From the NCBI GenBank assembly GCA_019279435.1, contig JAAALK010000085.1:1-64000 (forward strand): DNA of 64,000 nt. Reading direction: 5' to 3'. A model generated the notes under the pieces. That model had not been told where the DNA came from. It was given only the letters and a program-made list of their open reading frames with translations, and made no database searches. This document shows, in pieces, positions 41,662 through 55,234 of the stretch; within the stretch, counting starts at the first letter, position 1; each line of letters starts with the position of its first letter. Both the position numbers and the translations under genes were made by a program. This DNA is from Zizania palustris. Lineage: Eukaryota > Streptophyta > Magnoliopsida > Poales > Poaceae.

Positions 41662-43689
41662 TGTAGGACCGAAAGTAGAGACCAGAGGGGGGGTGAATGG
41701 GCGCCTTAAAAATTCTTTCGAATCTATGGCCTGTTCCCAATACCCAACACACCACAAAAGACCTAACAGCAGAAAATAAACAGATAGCCTAAGTCTAAAA
41801 GGTATCTAGCCTAGAAGCAGCTGATGACAAACAGAAGACTATCAAAGCAGTGCTAATAGATAGATAAACAGTATACACTAGACTAGGCAAGACAAACTTC
41901 ACAGTAAAGTAATATCAGTGCACTATGAGTGAGAGGAGAGGTTACCTTTTCAAATCTATCTCCTGTTCGAAACTCGGCGAAGCCTGCTTCACAGATCGAA
42001 GCCTGCTTCGCAGCCGAAGCCTGCTTCACAGCCGAAGCCTGCTTCGAAGGTCGAGGCCTACTTCGCAGGTCGAAGACTGGTTCGGAGGTGGTAGTCGAAG
42101 TCTGTCGAAGGTGTTGTGAAAAAGCCGAAGGTATGTTTTGGTCTAGTCTAGTTCGAAGTGGCAAGAAGCGAAGTATGCTTCGAAGCGAAGTATGAAAATG
42201 CCGGAGCCTGGTTTGAAGTATGTACTTCGAAGGCAAGGCTTCGGACACAGCTTCGAACCGAGTGCTTCGAAACAAAACCTTCGAACAGAGAACTTCGAAT
42301 GCAACACACAGTCGGACTACCTTCGAACAAAGAAGCAAGGCCAGTCACACGACAGAGGCACCAAATTCGAAGCCCACACTCTACCTTCGAAAGGAGCAAG
42401 CTTCGAAAAGAGAAGCGAAGACTGACACGCGACACAAAAACCAAAACGAAGCCTAGCAGAAAGACAAGCTTCGAAGCCAACTTCGAAACCTATCGAAGTG
42501 TGGACTTCGAACAGCTAGGGACGGAGTACCTTCGCAACGTCGCTCGAAGTATGCGATGCTGTCTGTTCAGAAAATACTTCGAAGCTAGCAACACAGGACA
42601 CAAAACGAGGTTCGAAGTTTGAACGAAGCCTTCGAAGGTGTTAGATCGAAGCCTGCCTCAAGGAGCTGAGGGGCTTCGAACAGGGAGGGGGCTTCGCCAG
42701 AAAACAGCCAGAAAAGCTGCTAGAGCCTGTCAACTTCGATCAAAAGGCTGCGCAATAGAAGGTAAAAAGCTGGCAGCGAGTACTGTAGCTAAAGTACAGC
42801 AGTACTACTTTCAACAGCAAGAACTAGTACTCTACCCATGAGGAACAGAAGCAAAACGAAGCCTTCACAACCAGGAAGAAAATCGTTGTGAGCAAACCGA
42901 AGACTTCAAAGCCAATAAATGAAATGCATCACACGAAACAGAAGGAATAGAATCATCTAACTGCAGGGAATAAAAATAGATGAACAGCAACTCATTTCCT
43001 GGAGGCGCACACAAGAACAGGAAGGGAAAGAGAGAATACAAGAGACAAAAAGTGACCCAAAGAAGTAGTATTGATTTCAGCCAAAAGGGTAGTCCAAATC
43101 CTAGGGATTGGGGTCCTATTTATAGGCTCCCAACACTAGGAACATTCCACCTGCCCCTTAGGGTTTTTACAGACGCAAGAATAAAGGAAAAGACTCTACT
43201 GCCCTTAGGTATTTTTACAGACACGACTGACTGACTGTGGGCCTAGAGATACAGATGACTTATTCGGAAGCTAAGTTTTCGTAGCGACTACGGCTTCTCT
43301 TCTGGACAGTCGGATACAAGATCGACGGTTGTCAGTTTTGCGCCAAAACTGACAAAGCCTCCACCGACTTTGCACCAGGTACCCGGATTGGGCCGGCCCG
43401 ACTCCACAGCTCTCTCAGCCCGGCAATCGCTCACCGCCCGTGTACCTGAGTCAGTCCTGGTCAACAACCTAGTGGGTCTTCTACTGCTTCTTGTCCATGT
43501 ACCCAGATTGGGCCAGCCCGACTTCGCAGCCTCCTCTGCCCGACAGTCGCTCGCTGCCCGTGTACCTGAGTCACACGCGGCCCATGAAACAGCAGATATC
43601 CTCTCTTCTTCTGTCCTCTTTGACTATCGTTGACAATGACTCATCACTTCTAGAGCCATGAGGCCCACACTATTCAGCATGGCTCCTCA
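41662..43689 (-). repeat. Antisense E-type LTR at the boundary of the tandem duplication
   Basis: A full minus-strand LTR of 2028 bp, nearly identical to the E LTR (9204-11212) from about 600 bp inward to its right end and sharing the same right flank (GCCTTGCACAAG). The leftmost part differs more: several substitutions in the first 100 bp and an extra repeat unit of about 18 bp near 42025. Its left flank ATCAG and right flank GCCTT do not form a duplication, so it is neither a simple insertion nor a simple solo LTR. It is best explained as the crossover product that made the tandem units. Confidence 0.85.
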
Positions 43690-44688
43690 GCCTTGCACAA
43701 GTATCTTTTGGCTGGTTTACTTTTTCCTACGCAGTGCAATCCACGACGCGCAGCTTTTGCGCCTGCTTCCCCAGTGCGGCAGCCGAGGCGCATGCAGCTC
43801 CTCCCGGTTGATTTTCGGTGCGGCTTGCTTCATCGCGGCACGAAGTCTAGGTGTTTTGACGCCTCGCTTGTTTTGTTTTCACGGCACAACGCAGTGCGCA
43901 GCGCGCAGCGCGAGGCGTGCAGCCTTTCTTTGGCGCTGTGTGCTGGTGTGCAGAGCGACAACTCTTCGGCGTACATAGCAGATACGCAACATGCGGGAGG
44001 CGGTGGCATGCGCATGGAGAAGACCTATTGCGGTGGTTGAAGTTGCAAGAAGCGTTACGTCCAGCAAAGAAACAACAGAAAAAATTAATGCACTTTAGTT
44101 TGTTAATTTCCTATCTTTCAGCTGGTTAATTAAATCATTTTTTATTTATTCTTAATTAGCCTATAAATCTGGTTAGAAATTTCGTAGTTAATTTTTATTT
44201 GTTAAAATCTTATTAATGCTCATATTTTATTCATTTAAGTATTTTTAGTCTGTTCGTATAAAAAGAAAAAAAAATTATTAGTCGCAGTAATATTTTTATT
44301 CTAGATTTACGTGCAATATTTTAGGTTTATTACTGAATTAATTTGTGGATGATCCATGTTTTATTCATTTGATTAGTATTTTATTTTTAGACTGCAATGT
44401 GAATATTTATTGATATATTTAGGTATTTTTTCTTTATGTCATTAAATATTTTTTGAACACATTTTTATTTACTGTAGTTATTTTTATTTATTTTAGTTTA
44501 GTTTTAAATATCATTTTATTGAGGACACTGATCATTTTTAGGCTAGAGAACCTTAGTTTCTGTGATTTGCTTTGCTACTGTTATTTGTTTGGCTAAGTGT
44601 GTTTGGGTGTTGGGATTAGGTTTTATTGATTTGTAAGAATTTTTAGGCACCCATTCACCCTTCTCTGGTCGCTACTTTCGGTCCTATA
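43690..44688 (+). repeat. Right part of the F LTR, unit 2 copy
   Basis: A copy of 11213-12210, ending CGGTCCTATA before a primer site at 44691. Only a few base changes were seen, such as near 43845 and 44384. Confidence 0.85.
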
Positions 44689-44753
44689 AGTGGTATCAGA
44701 GCAAGGTTAGGGTTTTTCTATACCTTAACCCGTTCTAAACCCAGGTACTGATC

Positions 44754-46434
44754 ATGACTTCCTCTGGTAAAATTCCGTCACTTGAAGCTTTTGGCTACAC
44801 TTATTGGAAGACTCGCATGCGAGCCAATCTCATGAGCTAGAGCTCGGATATTTGGGATATTTGTGCTCACCCTACTTTTACTATACTTTCTGTTGCTGAG
44901 CATGATTCTCCTGATATAATCGCCCATCATCAAAACAATAGCAAAGCGGTGAACATTTTATTCTCTGGTCTAGGTCCTAGTGAGTTTGAGCGTATTAGCC
45001 ATCTCGACACTGCTCAAGAGATCTAGGCTACCCTCCAGGCACACCATAAGGGGACATCTCAAGTCAAGGCTAGGCTCTATCAGACCTACCGGCGTGAGTA
45101 TGAAAATTTCTGACAAAAGCCGGGTAAGACTGTTGAGGCTTTGTTTGGTCGTTTTCAAATGATCATTAATAAGCTTCGGGCCAACAAGGCCAATCGTGAT
45201 CAGCTAGTCTCAGATCATGAACAGGCGCTCAAGGTTCTTCATACCTTGGACCCTAAGATCTGGGAGATCAAGGTTTCTTCTATTGTTGAGAGCCCTTCCT
45301 ATGATACCTTGACTGTCCCGGAGCTTTTTAGTAAGCTCAAGGCCTCAGAGGTTGATATCCAGTTGAGATCAAATTTCACTGGTTCTGGCTCAAAGACTCT
45401 GGCCCTTGCGACACCATCTGCTGATCCTACTGCATTGAGTTGTACTGCATTTTCTTTGATGTCTATCTCCGAGGATCAGCTTGATTCGCTAGGAGATGAT
45501 GATCTGTGTTTGTTTAACAACCTGGTACGACGTGTCTATGATAAAGGAATGCTTAAAAGACACGACACAAAATCTGGATGTTTTGAGTGTGGTGATCCAG
45601 GTCATTTCATCGCCGACTGCCCCAAGCGGAAGAGCTACAAGAAGGGAACCGGCGGTAACTCCTACGACTCTGGCAAGCACGACAACTCTACTTTCACAAA
45701 GGGCAAGCCCAAGACAAGATTCTTTCGAAAGGCTCTGAAGGACTACAAGTGTGAGAACAAGAAGCGAGACAAGGCCTTCTTCACCGAGATGGAGAAATGC
45801 TACTCCAAGAGATATTTGTCTTCCTCCTCATCTTTGAGTTCAAGTGATGAAGAGTTCGTGATCAAGAAGGGGAAGGACAGGGATGATCCGACAGGCCTCT
45901 GCTTCATGGCCTTCAAGGACAAGCCGAAGAGTCGCTCGCGTCATAGCCAAAGACCACGCAAGTGCTTCTGTTCAATGGCTCTTGGGGATAAGGAAGAAAA
46001 GGGCTCCTCCGACAATTACGACGACGACGACGATGAAAAGGTATCTTCCTATGAACAAGAAGTTGTTAATTTACTAGAAGAGAATCGTCATGAGTTGAAG
46101 TATCGGGAGAAACTGCTTAGAGGGGCTAAAAAGAGGATAGATGAGCTTGAGAGTGAGCTTGCCATGGCAAATGGCAAGATTGAGAGTCTGTCTTCTTCCC
46201 CTTGCTTGGGTGGTAGTAGTGAGTGCCCTAACTGTGAGGTGTTGTTGTGTGACCTAACGACTCTGAAGTCCAGGTACACAGAGAGAGTAGATGAGAGAGA
46301 CGCTATGGCCACTGAGCTTGAAAGCGCTTAGCTGGAGCTGAAAGATGATCATGCCACTATCGTCTTGCCTTGTGTAGACTGCCCATCCCATTTAGCTAGT
46401 ATAGCTGAGCTGAGAGCCAAGAGTGATGAGTAGT
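44754..46434 (+). pseudogene. Gag remnant of copia element F, unit 2 copy
   Basis: It matches 12276-13955 at about 99.5% by eye. The same three early stops are present (near 44838, 45026 and 45112), as is the fusion to the LTR at 46435. It keeps one T that F has lost near 12677, so its longest frame opens slightly earlier (45141, 396 codons). Shared decay shows that the gag was already dead when the block was duplicated. Confidence 0.85.
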
Positions 46435-47526
46435 TGAGAAACCATGTTGAAGAATATGGTTTTGATACTCCAGATATGATGAGTGATTGTCAACAGAAGT
46501 CAAACGAAGAGAGATATGAAGACCTGCCGAGTCTGAGGCCGCGTGTGACTCAGGTACACGGGCAGCGAGCGACGGCCGGGCAGAGGAGCCGCGGAGTTGG
46601 CCTGGCCCAATCCGGGTACAGGGGCTAGGAGCGGCAGATGATCCACTGGTCTATTGACTGGGTTTGACTCAGGTACACGGGCGGTGAGCGATTGCCGGGC
46701 TGAGGAAGCTCCGTGGTCGGGTCGGCCCAATCCGGGTACCCGGTGCGAAGACGGTGGACGCTTTGCCAGTTTCGGCGCAAAACTAACAACCTATGGTTAT
46801 TTTGTTTTTAGGGTATTAATATTGAGTTTTTAAGTTCAGGATATTTTTATTTGAGTCAGGTGATTTTTCTAAGAATATTTTAGTAATTTTCGGAATTTAT
46901 TTTAGAGTCAGTTTAATTTACCCTAGGGGTAAATTAGTCTTTTCATGTATTAGGAGTCGCCTATAAATAGGCTCCTATCCCCCTGGGGATAGATGACTGT
47001 TTCTAATAGATTAATATACAGTCCACCGATTAGTTTTTTGATCTACAATTCTTTCGAGTTCGATCGGTTCCTCCGCCGACTGAGTTTCTCTTCCCTCCGG
47101 CCGGCGCGTGCGCACCTTCTCTCCACGGCGACGCGAAGAAGAAATCTGCTACTGGGTCTGAACGACGTGTTCGAGGCAACACTGACCGCAACAGTACACG
47201 GCGGGCCCCATGGTATTGCATGCTGATTATTTTTTTTACGGTGTAAGCTTTTTGCTGCAAAAACACTGTTCCGCGTGGAGCTAAAGGCAGTAGCTGCCAC
47301 ACACGGCAGCTGAATGAGGCAGGAGACTTAGGCGCGGCAGCCAAGAGTGGGACCCACGACATAGGGGCGGCGTGTAGCACCTATCCAGCTAGCTAACTGC
47401 CGCACGGCAGGCCCAGCAGGAAAAATGAGACGACAGCTTTTCTAGCGCAAAGCAACAAGCAGCCGGAGGCATCCGGCCGGGTACCTTGTGCGCGGCGGCG
47501 ACTTCAGCAACGGGACTCTCTGCGGC
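46435..47526 (+). repeat. Left part of the F/G shared LTR, unit 2 copy
   Basis: A copy of 13956-15047 with its TATA box near 46960. GCGGC at 47522-47526 is the left target duplication of the following solo LTR. Confidence 0.85.
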
Positions 47527-49646
47527 TGTAGGACCAAAAGTAGCGACCAGAGGGGGGGTGAATGGGCGCCTAAAAATTCTTTCGAATCAATGGCCTGCTC
47601 CCAACACCCAATGCATCTCAAAAGGCTTAGCAGCTAAATGTAAACAGATCGCCAAAGTCTAAAAGTATCTAGCCTAGAAACGACCGGTGTCCTAAACGAA
47701 GAAACACCAACACAGTGCTAATAGGCAGATAAACAAAGCATTTAAAACATGAGCAGATCAAGGTTTACAGAAACAGATCATCACAGCAAACACTCTAAGT
47801 GCATGTTATCAAGAGATGAGAGGTTACTGTTCAAAGATGTCTCCTCATCGAAACTCGGCGAAGCCTGCTGTGTCGAACCGTGCAGTGTCGAAGCCTGCAG
47901 TGTCGAAGTCTGTAGTGTCGAAGGTAGTCGATCGAAATCTGCAACTTCGAAGCCTGTGAAAGTTGAGACGAAGTATGCTTCGAATTACTTTTGTCGAAGG
48001 CTGAAGTGAACGTGTCGAAGGTTGATGGAGTCTAGTCTAGTTCGGTGAAGATTGTAGCAAAGTGTGAAGCATGCTTCGGTGCGAAGTGCCTTGTGCAAAG
48101 TATGAAACTACCAAAGCCCACTTCAAAAAGCACACTTCGAAGCTATGAAGTTCAACACAAGAAAAAATCAACTTCAAAGAAAGCAGAGAAAAAATCGAAG
48201 CCTGTGACACAACCTCCGAAGTTAGATTGCTCGAGGAATGACTACCTGAGTAGTGATCTTCGAAACACAGATTAACTTCAAAATGGAGTACACTGGTGTT
48301 CTTTCACAAGCAAACGAAGCACAATAACACACTTCGAAACACAAACTTCGAAAAGATCAATCGAAGTACCAACTATGAAGTTGACTGAACGAAGTGCTCG
48401 AATCGGAGTACTACTTCGCAGACTTCGGAGCACAACAGAAATCAGTTGTTAAAGAACAGTGAGAAGCCTTGCAGCATACTTCATTTGAGAAGCTAAACAA
48501 GTTTGAAGCCTGCTTCACAAAACAGAAGGACTTCGAACAAAGTATGGGGCTTCGCCAGAAACGTCGAGAAATGCGCCAGATGCTTTCTTCTCGATCAAAA
48601 CGCCTTGCCAGGAAAAAGTATCAATAGAAAAACTAGCTGCAGCCTATGAACAGAGTAGCCTGGCATTCAACAGTTCAGCAAGGACTAGATACTACTTGCT
48701 GCTACAGGAGCTAGCAAGAGAAACTAGTACTACTCAGACCAAGAACGCAAGCAACCAGAGAAACTATTCGCACAGAGACAAAACCATGTAGGCACGCAAA
48801 ACGATGCAGTAGATTAAATCGTGTTCACGAGAGACAACGACAGTGAGAATAAAAAAACTCACGGATTCAAGAGAAACAGATGAATATCGTGGAGGCAGTG
48901 ACGTGCACGAACACGAACAGGAACTCACACTGCTGGCGGCGCACACGGGAAGAAGAAGAGCAGGAAAAAGATGAACAAAGTGACCCAAATGTTTTGCTGG
49001 ATTAAAGTGTATTACTGAATGGGTAACCCTAACCCTAGGGATTGGGGCCCTATTTATAGGCAGCCCAATAGCCTAGAAATATTCCACAGACCCTTAGGGT
49101 TTTTTACAGACACTGAAATAAAGGAAAAGACCAAACTTCCCTTAGGATATTTTTACAGACTCAACTGACTGACTTTGGGCCTAAGGACAAAATAGTAAAC
49201 TCCTATTTACAGATGACTTATCCGGAAGCGGAGCATTCGTAGCGACTACGGCTTCACCTCTGAACAGTCCGATGCGAGATCAGCGGTTGTCAGTTTTGCG
49301 CCGAAATTGACAAAGCGTCCACCGACTTTGCACCAGGTACCCGGATTGGGCCGGCCCGATTCCGCAGCTCTCTCAGTCCGGCAATCGCTTGCGGCTCGTG
49401 TACCTGAGTCAATCCTGGTCAACAGACCAGTGGATCCTCTGCTGCTCCTAGCCCATGTACCCGGATTGGGCTAGCCCGACTTTGCGACCCCTCTGCCCGA
49501 CCGTCGCTCGCTGCCCATGTACCTGAGTCACACGCGGCCCAGACACAGCAGATCTTCTTTCTCTTTTCAGTCCTCTTTGACTACCGTTGACAATGACTCA
49601 TCACATCTGGAGCCATGAGGCCCACGCTCTTCACCATGGCTCCTCA
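47527..49646 (-). repeat. Antisense solo LTR, unit 2 copy
   Basis: A copy of 15048-17166 with the same GCGGC duplication (47522-47526 and 49647-49651). The solo state therefore predates the block duplication. Confidence 0.92.
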
Positions 49647-50221
49647 GCGGCGCACGGCGACGATGACACAGGTAAGTATTTAATCTCCTATTTTTTAGTA
49701 GATCAGTTTTAGAGATAATCATCTATTAATCAATTAGCTGAAAATTTGTTTAGAAATTTCGTGGGTAATTTAATCTATCAAAATTTTTTAGTACTCGATT
49801 ATTTTTATTTAAATAATTTTTTAATCTGCTCGTATAAAAAGAAAAATTTATTATTAGTCGCAGTACTATTTTCATTCTAGATTTACATGAAATATTTTAG
49901 GTTTATTTCTAAATTAATTTTAGGATGATCCATGTTTTTACTCAATTGATTAGTATTTTATTTCTAGACTACAATATAAATATCTCGTGATTTATCTAGG
50001 TGTTTTTATTTACTGCAGTATTTTTTATTTAGTTTATCTTTAATATCAGTTAAATTAAGATATCGATCATTTTTAGTCTAGACAACTTTAATTCCAGTAA
50101 TTTACTTTGCTAATATTATTTGTCTGGTTAAGTTTGTTGGGTGTTGGGATTAGATCATAGTTTAGCAAGAAATTTTTAGGCACCCATTCACCCCCCTCTG
50201 GTCGCTACTTTCGGTCCTACA
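49647..50221 (+). repeat. Right part of the F/G shared LTR, unit 2 copy
   Basis: A copy of 17167-17740, ending CGGTCCTACA, with the primer site TGGTATCAGAGC starting at 50224. Confidence 0.85.
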
Positions 50222-50286
50222 AGTGGTATCAGAGCGAGGTTAGGGTTTTCTAATATCTTAACTGATTCTAAACCTAGGTAGTGACC

Positions 50287-51798
50287 ATGACGTCTTCTGG
50301 TAAAATCCCGTCCCTAGAAGCTTTTGGCTACACTTATTGGAAGACTCGTATGCGAGCATAACTTATGAGCGAGAGCTCGGACATATGGGAGATTTGTGTT
50401 CATCCTACTTTTACCATAAGGACTATTGCTACGGATACTATTGCAGATATAGTTACACATCATCAAAATAATAGTAAATCGGTGAATATTTTATTTTCTG
50501 GTCTAGGTCGTAGTGAGTTTGAGCGTGTTAGCCATCTCACCACTGCTCGAGAGATCTGGGCTACCCTCCAGGCACACCATGAGGGGACAACTCAGGTCAA
50601 GGCTAGGCTCTACCAGACCTACCGGCGTGAGTATGAAAATTTCTCACAGAAGCCGGGTGAGACTATTGAGGCTTTGTTTGGTTGTTTTCAATCGATCATT
50701 AACAAGCTTCGCATCAACAAGACCGAGCGTGATCAGCTAGTCTCGGATCATGAATAGGTGCTTAAGGTACTCCATACCTTGGACCCTAAGATCTAGGAGA
50801 TCAAGGTTTCTTCTATTGTTGAGAGCGCGTCTTATGATACCTTGACCGTCGCAGAGCTTTTTAGTAAGCTCAAGGCCTCATAGGTCGATATTCAGTTGAG
50901 ATCAAATCTCACTGATTCTGGCTCCAAGAATCTGGCACTTGCGACACAGTCTATTGATCCTAATGCCATGAGTTGTACTGCCTTTTCTTTGATGTCTATC
51001 TCCGAGGAACAACTTGATACTCTCGGAGATGATGATCTGTGCTTGTTTAACAACCGGGTGTGACGTGTCTATGATAAGCGAATGTTTAAGAGACACGACA
51101 CAAAATCCGGATGCTCTGAGTGTGGTGACCCAGGTCATTTCATCGCCGATTGCACCAAGTAGAAGAATTACAAGAAGGGCACCGATGGTAACTCCTACAA
51201 TTCCGACAAGTATGACAACTCCACAAAGGGCAAGCCCAAGACAAGTTTTTTTGAAAGGCTCTAAAGGATTATAGGCGTGAGAACAAGAAGCGAGACAAGA
51301 CCTTCTTCGCCGAGATGGAGAAAAGATACTCCAAGAGATCCTCGTCTTCCTCCTCGTCTTCATGTTTAAGTGATGAAGAGATCATGATCAGGAAGGGGAA
51401 GGACAGAGACAATCTGGCGGGCCTCTGTTTCATGACCTTCAGGGACAAGCCAAAGAGTCGCTCACATCACAGCCGAAGACTCCACAAGAGCTTCTGCTCA
51501 ATGCCTCTTGGGGAGAAGAAAGAAAACGACTCCTTTGATGACTCCGACGACGACGATGAGAAGGCATCTTCCTATGAACAAGAAGTTGTTAATTTACTAG
51601 AACAGAACCGTCAGGAGTTGAAGTATCGGGAGAAACTACTTAGAGGGGCTAAGAAGAGGATAGATGTGCTTGAGAGTGAGCTTGCCATGGCGAATGGCAA
51701 GATTGAGAGTTTGTCTTCTTCCCCTTGCTTGGGTGATAGTGGTGAGTGCCCTAACTCTGAGGTGTTGTTGTGTGACCTGACGACTCTTAAGTCCAGGT
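50287..51798 (+). pseudogene. Gag remnant of copia element G, 5' part, unit 2 copy
   Basis: It matches 17806-19318 and shares its stops (50755, 51062, 51159 and others). One extra stop (TAC to TAA near 50359) breaks the capsid part early, leaving a 130-codon frame from 50365. It is interrupted at CAGGT (51794-51798) by gypsy element C, the same site as A in unit 1. The remaining 3' part of gag lies beyond the right edge of the window. Confidence 0.85.
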
Positions 51799-54700
51799 TG
51801 TAACACCCCAGAAATTAAAAAGGAATAAAATAAAAAGAAAATAATATTTAAATCATTTTTGGATTTATTTTCAAAAGGAAAAATCACCAAAGAGCCTAAA
51901 TAAAGCCAAACAGGGAGAAATACTTAAAATCTGGACTTGAAAATTTTATGAGATGAACTAGAGATCAAAATATAATTTTAGGAATTTTTACAAATTTTTA
52001 TCAACAGTGATTCAACCCTTAATCAAATAAATGAATTACTGGAATTATTTTAAATCAGAAATAAATTTTTAATCCTAATTGGGCCTCAACCCCGAAACCC
52101 CCTCCTAAAGCCTTTTAGGCCCAGCCCACCACTGCTCTCTCTCTGGCGAGCGGGCCCCGCCTGTCGGCGCTTTTCCCCGCCTCCCTCTCCCGCCCACGCC
52201 CGCTTGGTCCCACCAGTCAGCCCCCGCCGCGCCACTGACCGCCCGGATCCGCCGCTCGGCCCCTTTCCTTTTTCGTTCGCCCACTGACAGGTGGAGCCCA
52301 CCTGTCAGATTCGTCTTCTCCGATGGAAGGGGATCGCCCCCTTCCTTCCTCCCGGCGATCACTTTCGGTTCTCGCCGCCGGCCACCTCGATTCGCCCGAT
52401 CCGACCACGGATCACCTTCCCTGGTCACCACCGCACCCTTTCCATCCGTGGCCAACGCGGTTTCGCGAGAATGAAAGCTAACCGAAGCCTATGGAATGAG
52501 ATCGCCGGAGGGAGAGGGAAACCTTCGGTTTCCTTCCATTTAGACGCTGTCGACGACCCTATAAAAGCCCCTGTGGTCGCCGCCCTCTACCCACACCGTA
52601 GCAGCCGAGCCCTAACGCACCAGAGCGCCGCCGCCCCGTTTTCGGGTTCCTCCTCTGTTTCGACTCCGGCGAGCTCTCGCCGTCGCCTCGGACTTCCTCC
52701 GTCCACGTCGTCGCCACCGTCGTGACCACCAGAGCCCGCCCGTCCTCGGCCATGACTCCGTTGGTCGAGAGGACCGCTGGATCGCCTCGCCGCCGACGAA
52801 ACCCGAACGGTTCCTCCGCCCCTCTTCGACGCCGGTCGCCGTCCGCTCGCCGTCACCACCACCGCCGGTACGACCAAGTCCCCCTCTCATCACTGGTTCC
52901 ATTTTTGGCCTTATCACAGTCGTCCAAGCCACGCCGTCGCCGGAATCCTTCGCCGTTGGACCGCCGGAGCCGAGAACGAAGGGGGTAACCACCCCTTTTG
53001 CTCGTGCCGTGCCGGACGGGTCCCTAGCCGTCCGATCCAGATCGGAGGGCTAGGATTAAATCCCTTCGGGATCTAATCCAGGCCCTCGGATCCAGTCAAA
53101 CCGGTATTGTTTAATCTCGGCCGTAGATCATGACTTAAAACGCTGGAACGATCCCGTGCGTCCACGTATACCCCTTCGCCACGTTTTAATCTGGGCCGTT
53201 GAAACTCATTTAAAACCCCCGCCTCGCATCTGGCCGCTGGATCCAGATCCAACGGTCCAGATCCGATCGGTCCACGCGCATAGTCACGGGTTCACGGTGA
53301 ACCCGGTTCACCGTGGACCAGGGACTGTTTTCTGTTTAAATAAAATTCCAGAAAATTGTTTAAACTTCAAAAATTCATATCTTGCTCATTTTAACTCCAA
53401 ATTTCACCATTCAAATTTTATTAGAACCAGAATATTATTCTCTACACATTAATGCCATAAAAACACTATGTTTCTGTTACCCAAAATATTATTAATAAAT
53501 AAATGAATAAAAATCCCTTAGGGTTAAAATTAATAATACAGAAAATAAATTGGGAAAAATTCTAAAATATTAAACTTTACTGTTTTGAACAAAACCTTGA
53601 AATATTAAAAATATTACTTCACATAATAAAACCTACAAATGTGTATGTTTAATATTTGGTGAATTTTATCTGTTTATTGAATGTATTGTTTATTTTCCGT
53701 ATCGAGAAGACTACGAGTTCGTCGAGGAGCAGGAGTTCTACCCCGAGGTTCCTCCATCCCCATTTGCTGAGCAAGGCAAGTCATCGACCACCCCTGTGGA
53801 AACAGTTGATCATATTGAGCCCATGTGTCAATAAATTATCGCTATAACCCATAGGTTAATATTGCATTAGTCAAATATTCAAGCCTTACACTTATATTTA
53901 TTAGATCCCTGTCCTTGTGTGCAAACCCAAGCCATGCTTGTTGAGCCTTAACTCCTTGTCACTTTACTATAAAAATATTAGCTAGTGCCCAATGTACCGG
54001 CACACCTGCTATAGGTTAAAAAGAATGAGTCGTAGATAGCTGGATTTCTGTATATGAATTTCCCTGTTATTCTTGTCTCTGGACTCTGTTGGAGTTGGCT
54101 AGGTTATAAGTATGGTGGGTTCCGGGTGCAAGCTCGGGCACTGGTTTGTCGCACCCGGGGCACTATAAGGACCGGTTTGCGGGATCTATTGCAAAGCACT
54201 TCCGTACCAACCACAAGTCTAATGGGTAAGTCCTAACTGGAAGTATGGAATACTCCGGCTTGATGCACCATAGAGGAGGGGGCAAGGGGCTAGCCTGCGG
54301 GCGACTTGTACCGACGAGGCTCAAGGGGGGTATGGCGGGGCTCCGATGCGTCGGGACACCATATGAAACCCATAAGAGGGTGCTATTGAGTCGGGGAGGA
54401 CTATATGGAAGGTTTTGGCACGAGTTCCCGTGTGATGGGTCATCTCGTTACACTTCGGGGTAGGTGATGAGTGCGTGCCTTGTGGGTACAGTGGTACATC
54501 TCTGATCAGAGTAATTTAATCTTTTCGAAAAGCCGAGCCCACGGTCAAGGGCGGGTTGTGTGACTACTCGCAGTTAGCTTACAATTGTTTGAATGTTCAA
54601 GTTATTCATGGCACGTAAGGACTGTTGAGCGAGGTGGGGCTGACTGTACCCCTCGAGTTAGAAGATGATGATACACATGCACATGTTTACTTTTCCGTAC

Positions 54701-55095
54701 TAATAAATTGCTCACATTTAAAGCTTTACAATTATGCTGCTTCCGCAAAATTAGCCACTACCTCCCTTGTTATTATCTTGCATTATATTTGCATTCGGTG
54801 GCTTGCTGAGTACATCTGTACTCACCCCGTTGACTTACAACATCAGAGCCAGTCTACTACGAGGAGGATGAAGGTCTGGAGTAGCGACCCAGTCAAGGCG
54901 AGACTGGAAGGAGGCGTTCATCTAGGACCCTTATTTTATTAGTTTCTCTTCACCTTTATTCACTTTTGTATTAATGCGGTCTACGAACCGTGAATGATTG
55001 CCCGTATTGTACGTGGTCGCATGATGAACGTCTTGTTTTATTGATTTTCTATGGAATTTCAATAAAGTCCTGATTTATTAAATCGGGGCGCGACA
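51799..55095 (+). repeat. 5' LTR of gypsy element C
   Basis: It runs from TGTAAC to GCGACA, 3297 bp. It shares with the A 5' LTR the bases GGATCGCC near 52332, CTAGCCGT near 53023, ATGCTGC near 54735 and ATCTTGC near 54775. It carries the same TATA box, hairpins and acidic islands. Confidence 0.93.
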
Positions 55096-55234
55096 AGATG
55101 GTATCAGAGCCGACTTGACTGTAGGAAGCCAAACAGACCTGACCTTAGGACTTATATATATTCACTATATTTTACAAAAGACTGCTTATCCTCTCATCTT
55201 CCGAGGTTTTCACAAAAGTTTCTCTCTTTTGTAG

